Source: Edaphobacter sp. (lineage in GTDB: Bacteria; Acidobacteriota; Terriglobia; Terriglobales; Acidobacteriaceae). Taken from it: a DNA stretch of 33,637 bases. A model generated the notes under the pieces. That model was not told where the DNA came from and did no database searches. It saw only the letters and a list, made by a program, of their open reading frames with translations. Position 1 is the stretch's first letter, and the number at the start of each line of letters is the position of its first letter. Both the position numbers and the translations under genes were made by a program. Shown here in pieces: positions 8,615 to 17,407 of this stretch. The stretch covers positions 1-33,637 of the forward strand of contig JAOAPB010000003.1 of the NCBI GenBank assembly GCA_025462645.1, in the 5' to 3' direction.

Positions 8615-8832
8615 GACCTATGCTCCTGCCATCCAATATGCGTGCGATCACTCCACTCCGTCTGATGCAGACGCATCCTGAGAGGATTGTCGATGCCAAA
8701 GATGGTCGTCCGGAGGAGGAGCGACTGCTAGAGACGTTCTCGGCCACGTCCGACAGCAGGTAGGTGACAATTCAACGCAAGAATCAGACTGATGCCGTCG
8801 CCACCGTAGTATCCGTTTCCGGAAGCGATCTA

Positions 8833-9640
8833 GGGCGTGTTAACACTATGTCCATCTAACTCGTATAAGTTAGATATAGATGGAGATCACCGAAGAGCAG
8901 TACTTGCGAATCAAGGACAGCCTGCCGGTACAACGGGGAAATGTGAGTTTATCCAACCTGCAGTTTCTGAATGCTGTGCTGTACGTGGCCGAGCACGGAT
9001 GCAAGTGGCGCGGGCTTCCGAAGCGGTTTGGTAACTGGCACACTATCTACACGCGCATGAACCGCTGGTCAAAGAGCGGAGTCATGGATCGTATTTTTGA
9101 GAAACTGCAACTGGAGCAGATCGTATGCATTCGCATTGAAGCCTTCAGTCTGGACTCAACTTCGGTGAAGGTGCACCCGGACGGCACTGGGGCATTAAAA
9201 AAACGGACCCCAGTCCATCGGCAAATCTCGTGGCGGATGGACTACCAAGATTCATATGGTTGCCGCGGATGCTCGGACCGCAATAACGTTCGCACTCTCG
9301 CCGGGTAATGCCCATGATGCGCCGGAAGGCCGCGAACTGCTCCGCGATCTGGGCTCTTCCCCGGGATGCCTGTGATCATGGATCGCGCTTACGAAGGCAA
9401 CGAAACACGTCAGCTCGTGCTAGCGCTGGAGATGGTTCCTGTGGTCCCGCCCAAATCCAATCGCATTGATCCCTGGCGCTACGATCGGACACTCTACAAG
9501 AAACGCAATAAAATCGAGCGCCTCTTTCGCCGCCTCAAGGGTTACCACCGCATCTTCTCCCGGTTCGAGAAACTGGATTGTCTGTTCCTGGCCTTCCTCT
9601 GCTTCGCACTCATCGTCGAACGCTTCGATAGTGTTAACAT
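8833..9640 (+). mobile_element. IS5-family (IS427-like) insertion sequence, worn
   Basis: A small element of about 0.8 kb has related ends: TGTTAACACTAT at 8838-8849 and its inverted copy ATAGTGTTAACA at 9628-9639. They flank a two-part DDE transposase. The left end continues outward as GGGCG, as is common for this group, while the right end runs into TTACAAAATC, so the outermost bases no longer match. The right end abuts the middle of a metallophosphoesterase whose N-terminal part is absent from the left flank, so a deletion accompanied or followed insertion. Target-site duplication is not evident. Confidence 0.8.
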
Positions 9641-9689
9641 TACAAAATCTTTAAAGCTGGCTTCGATAAGGAACAACTTGCCTGGTTAA
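8880..9689 (+). pseudogene. IS5-family transposase, two frameshifts
   Basis: The frame from ATG 8880 has the N-terminal DUF4096-type domain (ITEEQYLRIKDSLP, LNAVLYVAEHGCKWRGLP, WHTIYTRMNRWSKSGV) and the first catalytic Asp in FSLDSTSVKVHPDG. At a run of seven A (about 9197-9203) the frame changes by +1; six A would keep it. NGPQSIGKSRGGWTTKIH and the HMVAADA segment are in the second frame. A further one-base loss near 9365 leads to the third frame, with VIMDRAYEGNETR (second Asp) and KKRNKIERLFRRLKGYHRIF (Glu region). The last frame reads out of the element into host DNA before stopping at 9689. An inactive transposase is the simplest reading; programmed shifting is unlikely because two lesions are needed. 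Confidence 0.85.
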
Positions 9690-10075
9690 AGGCAGACCTC
9701 GCTGCCGTTGGCCCGACAACGCCGGTCGTGGTGGTCACACATGTACCAATCGCCACTGTGCTAGGCACAATCTCTCATCATCCAAGCAAAGGGCCAGGAC
9801 CGATCGCCGCAAACGCTTACGCCGTCCATGACTTGCTGGCAGGTCATAATTTGAAAGCGATTCTTCAAAACCATCTCCACGTTTGGCAGAAGTCCGAATA
9901 TCAAGGAGTGCAGTACCTCATCAGCGGTGCCGTCTCAGGCGCATGGTGGGAGGGACCGATGCAGGGCACTCCGGAAGGCTACACCCTTTGCCAGATCAGG
10001 GGAGATCAGATTCAAACTGTCCCTCCAGCCCACGCTCAGTGCACCCTATCGCACTTCGTGTTTACGCCACACTAG
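9643..10075 (+). pseudogene. Metallophosphoesterase, C-terminal remnant
   Basis: Directly after the IS, an open frame starts FKAGFDKEQLAWLKADLAAV and continues with PVVVVTHVPIATV, AYAVHDLLAGHNLKAILQNH, LHVWQKSEYQ, YLISGAVSGAWWEG and a tail ending VFTPH. The TH and NHLHV elements correspond to the last metal-binding His motifs of calcineurin-like phosphoesterases (GNH and GHxH positions). The N-terminal half with the DxH and GDxxD metal sites is missing, removed at the IS junction. It ends with TAG at 10073-10075, where it meets the broken integrase on the other strand. Confidence 0.75.
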
Positions 10076-11059
10076 TAGATCGATAGTCGAATCTCGCTCT
10101 TGTGCGTAGTGATCGTTTCATCTCCCGCGCCGCTCTCTGCCAATTCCGTGATTAACGTGTGGCGGTTGTCATGCCATCGGCCGGAGACTTTCGCGTTCTT
10201 GCGGGTATTTTTCCAAGCGGTCTTAAGTGAGGTCAGGTGGCGAGTCGGATCCGAAGGCATCGGCTTTCCGAACGGAAACAGGTACCAGTCGCCTTGCAAA
10301 GCTCCAAATAGCTCTCGATACCATTCGCTGTGATTTACCAGCGCCTCATGAAGTTCTGAGTTTAGGGGGATGATTCGGCCTTCCCCGGCGTCGCTCTTGG
10401 CTTTACCAACCTGCAGGGTCCTAGCTTTCAGATTGACTTGGCCCCAGGTCAACGTCTTGATCTCCGTATCCCGCAGGCCTGCGTTGCGGGCGAGCATAAA
10501 TGCCGGAAACATGTGCGGGCTTCGCGACAGTTTCGACTTCTCTGTCAGACTCTTGGTTTCCTCAGCGTCGAAGGCTTTTCCGATCCGTTTCCTTACCGCC
10601 AATTTGAGCTGTTTCTTCTTCCTCAGATGAGCGCGTATCGCCTCACCTGAGTCTCCAAGCATCTTCAGCAGGAAACGCACCTCTTCGTTAATAGACTTTG
10701 GCGCAGCTTTCTCACGCAGTCGATCTTCCTGATACTTCAGGACCGCCGCTTCGTCGATTCAACATCAACTCAGCTCCGAGAATCCGCGATACATGACCAA
10801 GCGCATAGATGGCAAAGGTCGCTGATCGATATCTCAGCTTGTAACCGATCAGATATTCATCGACCACATCCCTGAGGTATCGAATGCGATGCTGGCGAAC
10901 CTCTCTGATGTTGTGGAAACCAGTCTCTAGTTCCCTTCTCCGCTGTTGTTCAGCGCTCTTCGCGACCGTCTTCGACGTTGACTTGAATGACTCGCGGATT
11001 GGTTGGCTGGCGAAGTAGAACTTGTACCACCAAACTCCACCTCGCTTAAGGAGAGCCAT
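10072..11059 (-). pseudogene. Tyrosine recombinase (phage-type integrase), frameshifted and truncated
   Basis: The ATG at 11059 opens MALLKRGGVWWYKFYFA, the usual three-stranded arm-binding start of small-element integrases. A core-binding region follows. A one-base change near 10755 moves the frame to DEAAVLKYQEDRL, then INEEVRFLLKMLGD, and continues into the catalytic domain. That domain shows the first catalytic Arg in GLRDTEI, Lys in the VGKAKSD beta-hairpin and the HxxR box in WHDNRHT. After ESGAGDETI the sequence changes to an unrelated tail, so the second His/Trp and the nucleophilic Tyr are absent. The gene cannot be active. Its 5' end faces a stack of attachment-site remnants (11.2-12.1 kb). 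Confidence 0.9.
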
Positions 11060-11232
11060 ATCACTTCCTCTTTCGTTCTCTGGCGGGCGCCCGTTGTATT
11101 GGGCGCGGAGGGAGATTGAAGCAGAAGTGGGATTCGGTCAAATCGCGGAGCTGCTAGTTGATGTTGAGGGCGGGAGTCTAAGGAGCAACTGAGCACGGTT
11201 GCTATCGATATAGCTTCCGTTTTGAAAGAGCG

Positions 11233-11260
11233 TGGGCACAAAAATGGGCACAATTGGCAC
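11233..11260. repeat. Direct repeats in front of the integrase (arm-type site candidate)
   Basis: TGGGCACA occurs at 11233-11240 and again at 11245-11252, followed by TTGGCAC at 11254-11260. It lies between the integrase start and the tRNA-Asn 3' half. Short direct repeats in this position are typical of integrase arm-binding sites; binding is inferred, not shown. Confidence 0.5.
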
Positions 11261-11312
11261 TTTTGCGCGTTTTTGAGGTCGCTCTTCGGTGCTCTAAGTT
11301 ATTGATCTGGAA

Positions 11313-11360
<48 letters not shown>

Positions 11361-11423
11361 GTGTGTAGGGCACGGAGTACCTTTGTTATCAACGGAGTAG
11401 AGGGGAGCCGAGAGGACAATTTG

Positions 11424-11464
11424 GAGCCCTTTCGGCGCACAATTCGGTGAAGAATTTGGTGAAG
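11424..11464. repeat. Attachment module of the tRNA-Asn unit: 14-mer plus 12-bp tandem repeat
   Basis: GAGCCCTTTCGGCG (11424-11437) matches 10 of 14 positions of the motif shared by the next two modules. It is followed by AATTCGGTGAAG and AATTTGGTGAAG in tandem (11441-11452 and 11453-11464). The 14-mer lies 63 bases from the expected anticodon-stem end of the tRNA-Asn half. The layout suggests core, spacer and arm-type integrase sites. Confidence 0.55.
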
Positions 11465-11676
11465 GTTTGCGACGAGATAACCCTTCGGCATACGCACGAA
11501 AGGTCATCTCCCAACCGCTTCTGGATACCTGGTCGTGGACAGAGCGGATTTCGTAACATTCTCGGGCTGAGCGGGATGTCGATGATAAGGAGGACAAGAA
11601 CATTGAGATTTCAGACGATTTGTCGCAGAACGCCACAAATCCTTGCGACGCACCCAGCGCTAAGTTGTTTGGAAAT

Positions 11677-11724
11677 TGGCTGGAACATGAGATTCGAACC
11701 TACGACTTCCACCGTGTGAAGGTG
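11677..11724 (-). tRNA. tRNA-Val(CAC) 3' half, degenerate
   Basis: The minus strand shows an anticodon arm with stem CACC/GGTG and loop TTCACAC (anticodon CAC), a five-base variable loop, a T-loop TTCGAAT in a mismatched stem, and an acceptor strand GTTCCAGCCA. Upstream bases (11725-11760) do not form a convincing D-arm or 5' acceptor strand. It is read as a displaced or decayed tRNA 3' half. Confidence 0.65.
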
Positions 11725-11784
11725 CCGATCCTGCCATAAGTTATTGACGGAACAGTCGTTAGAAGTCGGATCAACCGGCGAAAC

Positions 11785-11824
11785 CGGCCCAATCGGCGGT
11801 ATTTGCCACAAAAATGCCACAAAG
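11785..11824. repeat. Attachment module of the tRNA-Val unit: 14-mer plus 11-bp repeats
   Basis: CGGCCCAATCGGCG (11785-11798) starts 61 bases from the anticodon-stem end of the tRNA-Val half. Five bases later TGCCACAAA occurs at 11804 and again at 11815 (period 11). The same 14-mer, spacing and paired-repeat layout recur in the tRNA-Ala unit. Confidence 0.6.
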
Positions 11825-11979
11825 CCAATGGCACCTAACCGAGTGGGCATGGGCTGGTTCGCGGGGAACCGGCCCAGCTTGGCTTACTTCCCTTCTTCCG
11901 TTATTTCACCACCTTGGAATTCGCAGGCTGGCATGCATCGATGGGGATTCACCGGATATCACCATTGAAAACGCTCGGT

Positions 11980-12028
11980 GATCCCGAGGCCCTGGATCGA
12001 ATCAACGACCTCTTCCATGCCATGGAAC
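11980..12028 (-). tRNA. tRNA-Ala(GGC) 3' half, degenerate
   Basis: The minus strand has an anticodon arm with stem TTCC/GGAA and loop ATGGCAT (complement of 12017-12023; anticodon GGC). After it come variable loop AGGTC, T-stem start GTTGA and T-loop TTCGATC at exactly the normal tRNA spacing. The 3' T-stem and acceptor are no longer complementary. No 5' half is present at the right. It is read as a third displaced tRNA 3' half. Confidence 0.6.
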
Positions 12029-12087
12029 GACGATATAGGCGTTTTGTTGACGGTAAAGGACTTATGGGTCGGTGCAGTCGGCCAAAA

Positions 12088-12126
12088 CGGCCCAATCGGC
12101 GAGCTTTGACACCAATTTGACACCAA
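12088..12126. repeat. Attachment module of the tRNA-Ala unit: 14-mer plus perfect 11-bp tandem repeat
   Basis: CGGCCCAATCGGCG (12088-12101) is identical to the tRNA-Val module and lies the same 61 bases from the anticodon-stem end. TTTGACACCAA is then repeated perfectly in tandem (12105-12115 and 12116-12126). The repeat sequence differs from the other modules while the arrangement is the same. Confidence 0.65.
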
Positions 12127-12263
12127 AATCTATGGGCAGTGAGCTGGGTCGTGGGGGGCCAGCTCACAATTATTTTTCGCGGCATGTTCAGGTACCAAGG
12201 CGTCCGGTGCGATGACCGCACCAATCAAACGAACACCAGAAAGAGCTTCGGGGTGAAGTCGAG

Positions 12264-13403
12264 ATGCCAAGACAGAAGCTAAGCAGACGGGATGCTGATT
12301 ATGCCGACGTTCGGAGTGGCATCGTTGAATTGCTACAGACCGCCCGCGCCGTTTCGGCGCGGAGTATCAACGCTGTCATGACTGCCACATATTGGGAGAT
12401 CGGACGTCGAATCGTTGAATCAGAGATGCGAGGAGAAAAGCGCGCCGATTATGGGGAGCGTCTGGTCGAACGACTGGCGATCGACTTAACCGAGCAATTT
12501 GGGCGAGGGTTCGGCAAGATCAACTTGTGGAGGATGCGGGCCTTCTTCCAGGAATGGCCCGAGAAGCAGATTCTTTCAACACTGTCGAAAGAATCGGGAA
12601 CATCTGTTTCTCTTAGCGACATCGGCTTGTCCCTCCTTGCAAGGATTCCTGACCTTTCGGCCCTATTCCCGCTCCCGTGGTCCGCGTATCTGCGGCTGCT
12701 CTCCGTCAAAAGTCAGGATGCAAGGAAGTTTTACGAAGCGGAAGCGATACGGGCGGGATGGTCGGTACGCCAACTGGACCGCCAGATAGGAAGTCAATTC
12801 TATGAACGTATTGCGCTCTCCCGGAATAAGGCCGCCATGCTTGAAGGAGCCGAGGCACCGGAACCGAGCGACGTGATCACGCCCGAAGAGGCGATCAAAG
12901 ATCCCTTCGTCCTAGAATTTCTCAATCTCAAAGATGAGTACTCGGAATCTGAACTAGAAGAGGCCCTCATCCAACATCTGGCTGACTTCCTTTTGGAACT
13001 TGGTGACGATTTCGCCTTTCTTGGGCGCCAACGCCGATTGCGACTGGACGATACCTGGTTTCGCATTGATCTTGTTTTCTTCCATAGACGTTTGAGGTGT
13101 TTGGTCATCATCGATCTGAAAGTCGGCGAGTTTGGCTACGCTGATGCAGGTCAGATGCACCTCTATCTCAACTATGCTCGTGAGCATTGGATGAAACCGG
13201 GAGAAAATCCTCCCGTCGGTCTAATTCTGTGTACGGGGAAGGGGATGGCGGAAGCTCACTATGCACTCGACAACCTTCCAAACAAAGTTCTTGCTGCCGA
13301 GTACCGCACCCTGTTGCCCGATGAGGAGGTTATCGCCCAAGAGTTGGAGCGCTCACAGGCTCAGCTACAGGAGAGAAAATTAAGCAAACCAGTAGAGAAT
13401 TGA
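12264..13403 (+). CDS. DUF1016 / YhcG-family PDDEXK nuclease-domain protein
   Basis: This is an intact 379-residue protein with the two domains of the family. The N-terminal DUF1016_N part (about residues 15-150) carries ARAVSARSINAVMTATYWEI, RIVESE and YGERLVERLAIDL. The C-terminal PDDEXK part (about 200-360) has KDPFVLEFL, LEEALIQHLADFLLELGDDF, FLGRQRRLRLDDTWFRIDLV (acidic metal site) and LVIIDLKVGEFGYADAGQM (the D/E-x-K core). The family is found near type I restriction genes and transposons, and a nuclease role is inferred from the fold. No restriction genes surround it here. It lies just beyond three stacked attachment remnants, so it is probably cargo of an integrated element. No strong ribosome site precedes ATG 12264, but the N-terminus agrees with the family. 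Confidence 0.9.
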   Translation: MPRQKLSRRDADYADVRSGIVELLQTARAVSARSINAVMTATYWEIGRRIVESEMRGEKRADYGERLVERLAIDLTEQFGRGFGKINLWRMRAFFQEWPEKQILSTLSKESGTSVSLSDIGLSLLARIPDLSALFPLPWSAYLRLLSVKSQDARKFYEAEAIRAGWSVRQLDRQIGSQFYERIALSRNKAAMLEGAEAPEPSDVITPEEAIKDPFVLEFLNLKDEYSESELEEALIQHLADFLLELGDDFAFLGRQRRLRLDDTWFRIDLVFFHRRLRCLVIIDLKVGEFGYADAGQMHLYLNYAREHWMKPGENPPVGLILCTGKGMAEAHYALDNLPNKVLAAEYRTLLPDEEVIAQELERSQAQLQERKLSKPVEN

Positions 13404-13473
13404 CTATCCATTCAACCGGCAGTACAGCGCGCGTCCGTCGCACATCGGCTCGTCAGCGTTCGCAATCTTAGTG

Positions 13474-14091
13474 CTAGGAGCGGGTATTACGTTTCCGTTT
13501 TCTCGGCAGGGCGTCAACAAAGTCGGATGCTACTCGACTAAAGGCCTCGCCTATACGTTGCGCAGTCATTGCGTTTTGTGGATCGAGCAAGTGTTGAGCC
13601 ATAAGACCTGTCATGAGCGTGTAGTAGAGAGCGCCCATGGTCTGAATCGTCTCGTCGTCAATTTCTCCTTCCGGAATATTTAAGAACAGAGATGCCAAAC
13701 CTGCTTGAGCCTGTCGGAGGCTTCCACCCAGGGCAGCACGGATCTCCGGCATGTGATCAATCTGAGAAAACATTTCGAAGTTGGCAGCCCAGAGTGGACG
13801 ATGTTTCGCGAAAGATTTGATCAAACGCGCCCAAATGGCTTCGAACCGTTGGCGTTGCGAGAGATCTTGGCGAACTCCAACTGCCAGATCGCGTCGAAAT
13901 TCGTCATCCCATTCCTGCACCGCTTGCATCAGAGCTTCCGTCAAGAGTGCGTCTTTCGAACTGAAGTGATAACCGATTGCGGCCAAGCTGACGCCGGAAG
14001 CGGATGCGATATCCCGGGCCGTTGTCCTGGCATAGCCCTTTTCCATCAAGCACTGCTTCGCACCCTTCACCAACGCTTCGCGATTCCCCAT
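13474..14091 (-). CDS. TetR/AcrR family regulator
   Basis: This is a 205-residue one-component repressor. The N-terminal helix-turn-helix is typical: NREALVKGAKQCLMEKGYAR, TTARDIASASGVSLAAIGYH, then FSSKDALLTEAL. The rest is helical ligand-binding sequence, and the C-terminus is strongly basic (RKRKRNTRS). It is divergent from the FAD monooxygenase at 14205 with a 113-base shared region that holds TACAA/TTGTA inverted repeats, so it most likely represses both itself and that gene. The inducer is unknown. Confidence 0.9.
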   Translation of the reverse strand: MGNREALVKGAKQCLMEKGYARTTARDIASASGVSLAAIGYHFSSKDALLTEALMQAVQEWDDEFRRDLAVGVRQDLSQRQRFEAIWARLIKSFAKHRPLWAANFEMFSQIDHMPEIRAALGGSLRQAQAGLASLFLNIPEGEIDDETIQTMGALYYTLMTGLMAQHLLDPQNAMTAQRIGEAFSRVASDFVDALPRKRKRNTRS

Positions 14092-14114
14092 GAAGAGACT
14101 CTATCGCAAAGTCC

Positions 14115-14175
14115 TACAAATGTGTGAGACGATTGTATGGAACAAATGTCTAATACAAACGTACAACATGTAGAC
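14115..14175. promoter_or_regulatory. Candidate TetR operators between TetR and FAD monooxygenase
   Basis: Two inverted repeats lie in the divergent promoter region: TACAA (14115-14119) with TTGTA (14133-14137), and GTCTA (14148-14152) with TAGAC (14171-14175). Position and symmetry suit a TetR dimer; binding is inferred. Confidence 0.4.
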
Positions 14176-14204
14176 GCAGTCATTTCATAAATCAGGTGGA
14201 ACGT

Positions 14205-15380
14205 ATGAACAGGAAGACCATTCTCATTTCAGGGGCCGGAATTGCAGGACCAACGCTCGCTTTCTGGCTGAGCCGCTACGGCTTCTCACCGACCATAGTC
14301 GAGCGCGCTACCGGTATCCGCGATGGAGGATACGCCGTCGATTTTCGAGGGGCTCCCATGAACGTGCTGGAAAAGATGGGCCTCGTTGCTTCCATTCGAG
14401 CTCAAGAGACTCGCACACACGCAATCACTATTGTTGATGGGGACGGCCAGAAATTGGCGAGCATGCCGGACGGCTTCACGAGCGGTGACTTGGAAATCAT
14501 GCGGGGGGATCTAGCTCACATCCTTTATGACGCCACACACGGTGATACCGAGTACATTTTCGATGACGCCATCAGTGAAATAGTTCAGACGGATCGGGAG
14601 GTTCACGTCACATTTGCCAGTGGAGCCTCACGGGTATTCGATCTTGTCGTTGGTGCCGACGGTCTTCACTCTTCCGTTCGCTCGCTCGTTTTTGGGCCCG
14701 AGAGTCAGTTTCTGCATCATCTCGACTACTACATCGCTATCTTTACAATCCCCAACTACTTGAAGCTCGACCAGAGCGGCCTCTTCTATGGGGAGCCGGG
14801 CCGGAAGGTGGGCATTTTCGCTGCGGAGAACAATACTGAAGCCCGCGCGTCATTCTATTTTTCATCTCCACTTCTGTCGTTTGGTCGAGATGACATCGAA
14901 GGTCAAAGGCAGGCCCTCCGCGACACCTTCCAGGGAACAGGATGGGAGACATCACACCTTCTGCAACTGATGGACGAGGCTCCCGACTTTTATTTTGACT
15001 CCATCAGCCAGATCAGAATGGACTCGTGGTGCAAAGGCAGAGTCGCATTAATAGGAGATGCTGGCTACTGTTCGTCGCCTCTTTCAGGAATGGGAACAGG
15101 CATGGCTGTTGTTGGGGCCTACACGCTCGCCGGCGAACTCAAAGCTGCAGAAGGAGACTACCCAATAGCGTTCAACCGCTACGAAGGAACCATGCGTCCC
15201 TTTGTCTCCAAGTGCCAAAAGCTTGTTGATGGCGCGGAGTGGTTCATTCCGAGAAGCGGTTTCCGTCTATGGCTGAGCAATCTGATGTGGCGGACACTGC
15301 CATACACGCCGTGGAAAAACATGATGCTCGAAATGCCACTGAACGCGGCGAACTCCGTAGAGATCAGGGACTATGTATAG
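14205..15380 (+). CDS. FAD-dependent monooxygenase (TetX-like, PHBH fold)
   Basis: This is a class-A flavoprotein monooxygenase of 391 residues. The N-terminal dinucleotide motif is TILISGAGIAGPTLAFWLSR, with VERATGIRDGGYAVDFRG next. The DG motif is LVVGADGLHSSVRSLVFG (about 155-172), and the second FAD motif is VALIGDAGYCSSPLSGMGTG (about 285-304). These enzymes use NAD(P)H and oxygen to hydroxylate aromatics or antibiotics; the substrate is unknown, and TetX-type tetracycline inactivation cannot be claimed. The ATG at 14205 is preferred over the upstream GTG (14196) because AGGTGG lies six bases before it. The divergent TetR suggests inducible detoxification. Confidence 0.88.
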   Translation: MNRKTILISGAGIAGPTLAFWLSRYGFSPTIVERATGIRDGGYAVDFRGAPMNVLEKMGLVASIRAQETRTHAITIVDGDGQKLASMPDGFTSGDLEIMRGDLAHILYDATHGDTEYIFDDAISEIVQTDREVHVTFASGASRVFDLVVGADGLHSSVRSLVFGPESQFLHHLDYYIAIFTIPNYLKLDQSGLFYGEPGRKVGIFAAENNTEARASFYFSSPLLSFGRDDIEGQRQALRDTFQGTGWETSHLLQLMDEAPDFYFDSISQIRMDSWCKGRVALIGDAGYCSSPLSGMGTGMAVVGAYTLAGELKAAEGDYPIAFNRYEGTMRPFVSKCQKLVDGAEWFIPRSGFRLWLSNLMWRTLPYTPWKNMMLEMPLNAANSVEIRDYV

Positions 15381-15546
15381 GAGTTTCGGGGACCGTTTTC
15401 GTGTTCAAGAGGCAATAGTTAAGCCGCTTCGAAGTCGATGCGAGAATCCATCAACTCGCTCCTGGACCATCTCGCGCAGTCCGCAGTTCTGCTTGATGGT
15501 GACGGTACCCGTGGATCGTATCGGCCGGATTCGTGCGAGTCCAGGA

Positions 15547-16167
15547 TCAAATCTGCTTCAACGTGGCCTCTGAGAGGATGTGATCTATCTCGTCAAGCCA
15601 GCGCTTTCTATCTGTTACGGAACTCGTTGCAACGATTCTGAATACATGTCTGACCACGTTCTTTACTCCACAGTAACGGAGCAGGCAGTCTTTCCAAATG
15701 CGATCAAGAGGATCACCGAATACGACCCTTTCACGTTCCTCTTCGGTATTGCTCGTATTGAACACGACCGCTACATTCGTTCGTAACAATCCTTTCGGAA
15801 CGTCTCCAAGATCGGCTGACTTTTCGAAGGCATATGCAGACCCTTCGGCGAAGACGCGGTCCATCCAGCCTTTCATCATGGCGGGAGGTGAGCCCCAGCA
15901 ATTTGGATGCACGACCACCAACACTTCTGCGGATGCGAGGAGGTCCCGATAGCGCTGGGTCAGCGGATCATCTGTTTTAGATCCCCTCACTTCGCCTTTG
16001 GTCAATAAAGGATTGAAGTTGTCTGTATATAAATCACAGAGATGGGTGGTAAATCCAAGCGCCTGCAAAGCGGCCTCCGACCGTCGCGCAATTGCTAAGG
16101 AGAAACTAGCATCATCCGGGTGAGAAACGACGATCAAGGCGCTTTGATGAGGAGTTGTCACGGTCAT
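15547..16167 (-). CDS. NAD(P)H:quinone reductase-like flavoprotein (Flavodoxin_2 fold)
   Basis: A 206-residue protein of the KefF/MdaB/NQO type. The N-terminal strand and phosphate loop are SALIVVSHPDDASFSLAIAR, followed by LYTDNFNPLLT. The flavin and quinone pocket motif is VVVHPNCWGSPPAMMKGWMD (about 90-109), then RVFAEGSAYAFE. These enzymes reduce quinones or nitro-compounds by two electrons with FMN or FAD. It is convergent with the FAD monooxygenase; a joint role in aromatic or quinone detoxification is possible but only inferred. The start at 16167 gives the standard family length. Confidence 0.85.
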   Translation of the reverse strand: MTVTTPHQSALIVVSHPDDASFSLAIARRSEAALQALGFTTHLCDLYTDNFNPLLTKGEVRGSKTDDPLTQRYRDLLASAEVLVVVHPNCWGSPPAMMKGWMDRVFAEGSAYAFEKSADLGDVPKGLLRTNVAVVFNTSNTEEERERVVFGDPLDRIWKDCLLRYCGVKNVVRHVFRIVATSSVTDRKRWLDEIDHILSEATLKQI

Positions 16168-16462
16168 AGATTGAGCATAACCCGCCCGTCTTGGGTCATC
16201 CGAAGAGCACGAAAGAGTTATAGCTCTACTAGCGAACGGCTACTTTCGTGCGCGTGGTACACGCGTTTTCGATGCATGGCCTCATCCCCAAAGGGCAAGA
16301 GCCATTTGTTGTTCACACGCTCTCGGTAAGACATCGTCCGAACTCACATATATGCTTGGTCGGGACTCCGATGGGAAGAACAGCACAGGAAGAAATTTGC
16401 GAATGCAATGAATTCCGCGCTTGGAGCCTTCTCCGCTCATCGAAGACAGCCGCAAAATTTGG

Positions 16463-17407
16463 TTAGATCAACCGATAGAATTTGGCGGCATTCTCATAGA
16501 AGATGTCTCGCTTCTCTGCGGGACTAAGAAATGGCGCGGACTCCACGGCATCAACCGCCATTGCGATTCCTTCAGGCCAATACATCTGGTCGGAGCCAAA
16601 CATTACCCGCTTGCCGAACCAGGCTTGCATGAGCGCATGTAAATAGGCATGAAAGTCCGCTCGCGGAAGGAGCCAATCGATCGCGCCCAGGTCTGCGTTT
16701 ACCTCTGGATAATGGAACAGGATGGCTACCGTCTCCTCAAGGTACGGCCAGCCTGCGTGCATGAGGTTCAACCGGAGCTTCGGATAGCGGTTCAAGGTCT
16801 CTTCCACCAGTGAAGGATTCCCCAAGCTTGCACGAGCTTTGCGGCAGCATGGGTCAAACGACATGCCGGGAGGCATTACGCCCGTGTGCAAGGCCACGGG
16901 GATATCTAATTCTTCCGCAAGCCCCAAATACGGAGCGTACTTCGGATCGTCAAGTGTAAGTCCCGCACATTGTGTGGTGACCTCCCCAAGTACTCTCAAG
17001 CGGCCCTCCGTGAAAGCGCTTCTGAGCACACTCAAATCGGCCAGAGGAGTATCCTCAGAGCCGCGCACACCCGCTCCGGCGACGATCCTGACGGGGTCTG
17101 CCTCGTGCCATTGAATGGCGGCAGCCAGGCGATCCCCGTCTCCTCCGCTAACCACTCCCTTGACGATGTTCAGACGTTTCATCTCCGCGAGGCAGGCAGC
17201 TCTATGGGCGGCTCCATCCTTGAGTCGGACGGTTTTACCGGTGACAGGATTGGCTACCTCAGGGATGGGCAGGTCGGTCGGGTACGCGTGCAGGTGCACG
17301 TCGATTATCTGTGGCCGCTGCTGTATCTGCGCCAAAGCGGGGGGAATCAAGCTGATTGCTGCCGCGCTCGTGCCAAGCTGGAGGAATCGTCGCCGACCAA
17401 TGACCAT
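16463..17407 (-). CDS. Tat-exported amidohydrolase (amidohydrolase-2 family)
   Basis: The start ATG 17407 is chosen because AAAGGAGC precedes it and the N-terminus is a twin-arginine signal (GRRRFLQLG, hydrophobic stretch, cleavage near PALA). The mature TIM-barrel has the metal motif IIDVHLHAYP, then ALHTGVMPPG (metal His, about residue 200), LNLMHAGWPY (about 240), NADLGAID, and the late Asp in VMFGSDQMYWPEG. Those are the metal ligands of amidohydrolase-2 hydrolases/decarboxylases. C-terminal FYENAAKFYRLI is the standard end. The protein is 314 residues and intact. The substrate is unknown. It is likely periplasmic. A longer in-frame start at 17758 has no family support. Confidence 0.88.
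   Translation of the reverse strand: MVIGRRRFLQLGTSAAAISLIPPALAQIQQRPQIIDVHLHAYPTDLPIPEVANPVTGKTVRLKDGAAHRAACLAEMKRLNIVKGVVSGGDGDRLAAAIQWHEADPVRIVAGAGVRGSEDTPLADLSVLRSAFTEGRLRVLGEVTTQCAGLTLDDPKYAPYLGLAEELDIPVALHTGVMPPGMSFDPCCRKARASLGNPSLVEETLNRYPKLRLNLMHAGWPYLEETVAILFHYPEVNADLGAIDWLLPRADFHAYLHALMQAWFGKRVMFGSDQMYWPEGIAMAVDAVESAPFLSPAEKRDIFYENAAKFYRLI

Noticed and set aside
9197..9203. Programmed frameshift at A7 in the IS5-type transposase
   Set aside because: The required change is +1 rather than the usual -1, a second lesion lies downstream, and six A would keep the frame. Mutation or read error is simpler.
11677..12028. Functional tRNA-Val and tRNA-Ala genes
   Set aside because: Neither has a D-arm or 5' acceptor strand, and the T-stems contain mismatches.
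14205..15380. Calling the FAD monooxygenase a tetracycline-inactivating TetX
   Set aside because: Only the general fold and FAD motifs can be seen; substrate residues cannot be judged by eye.
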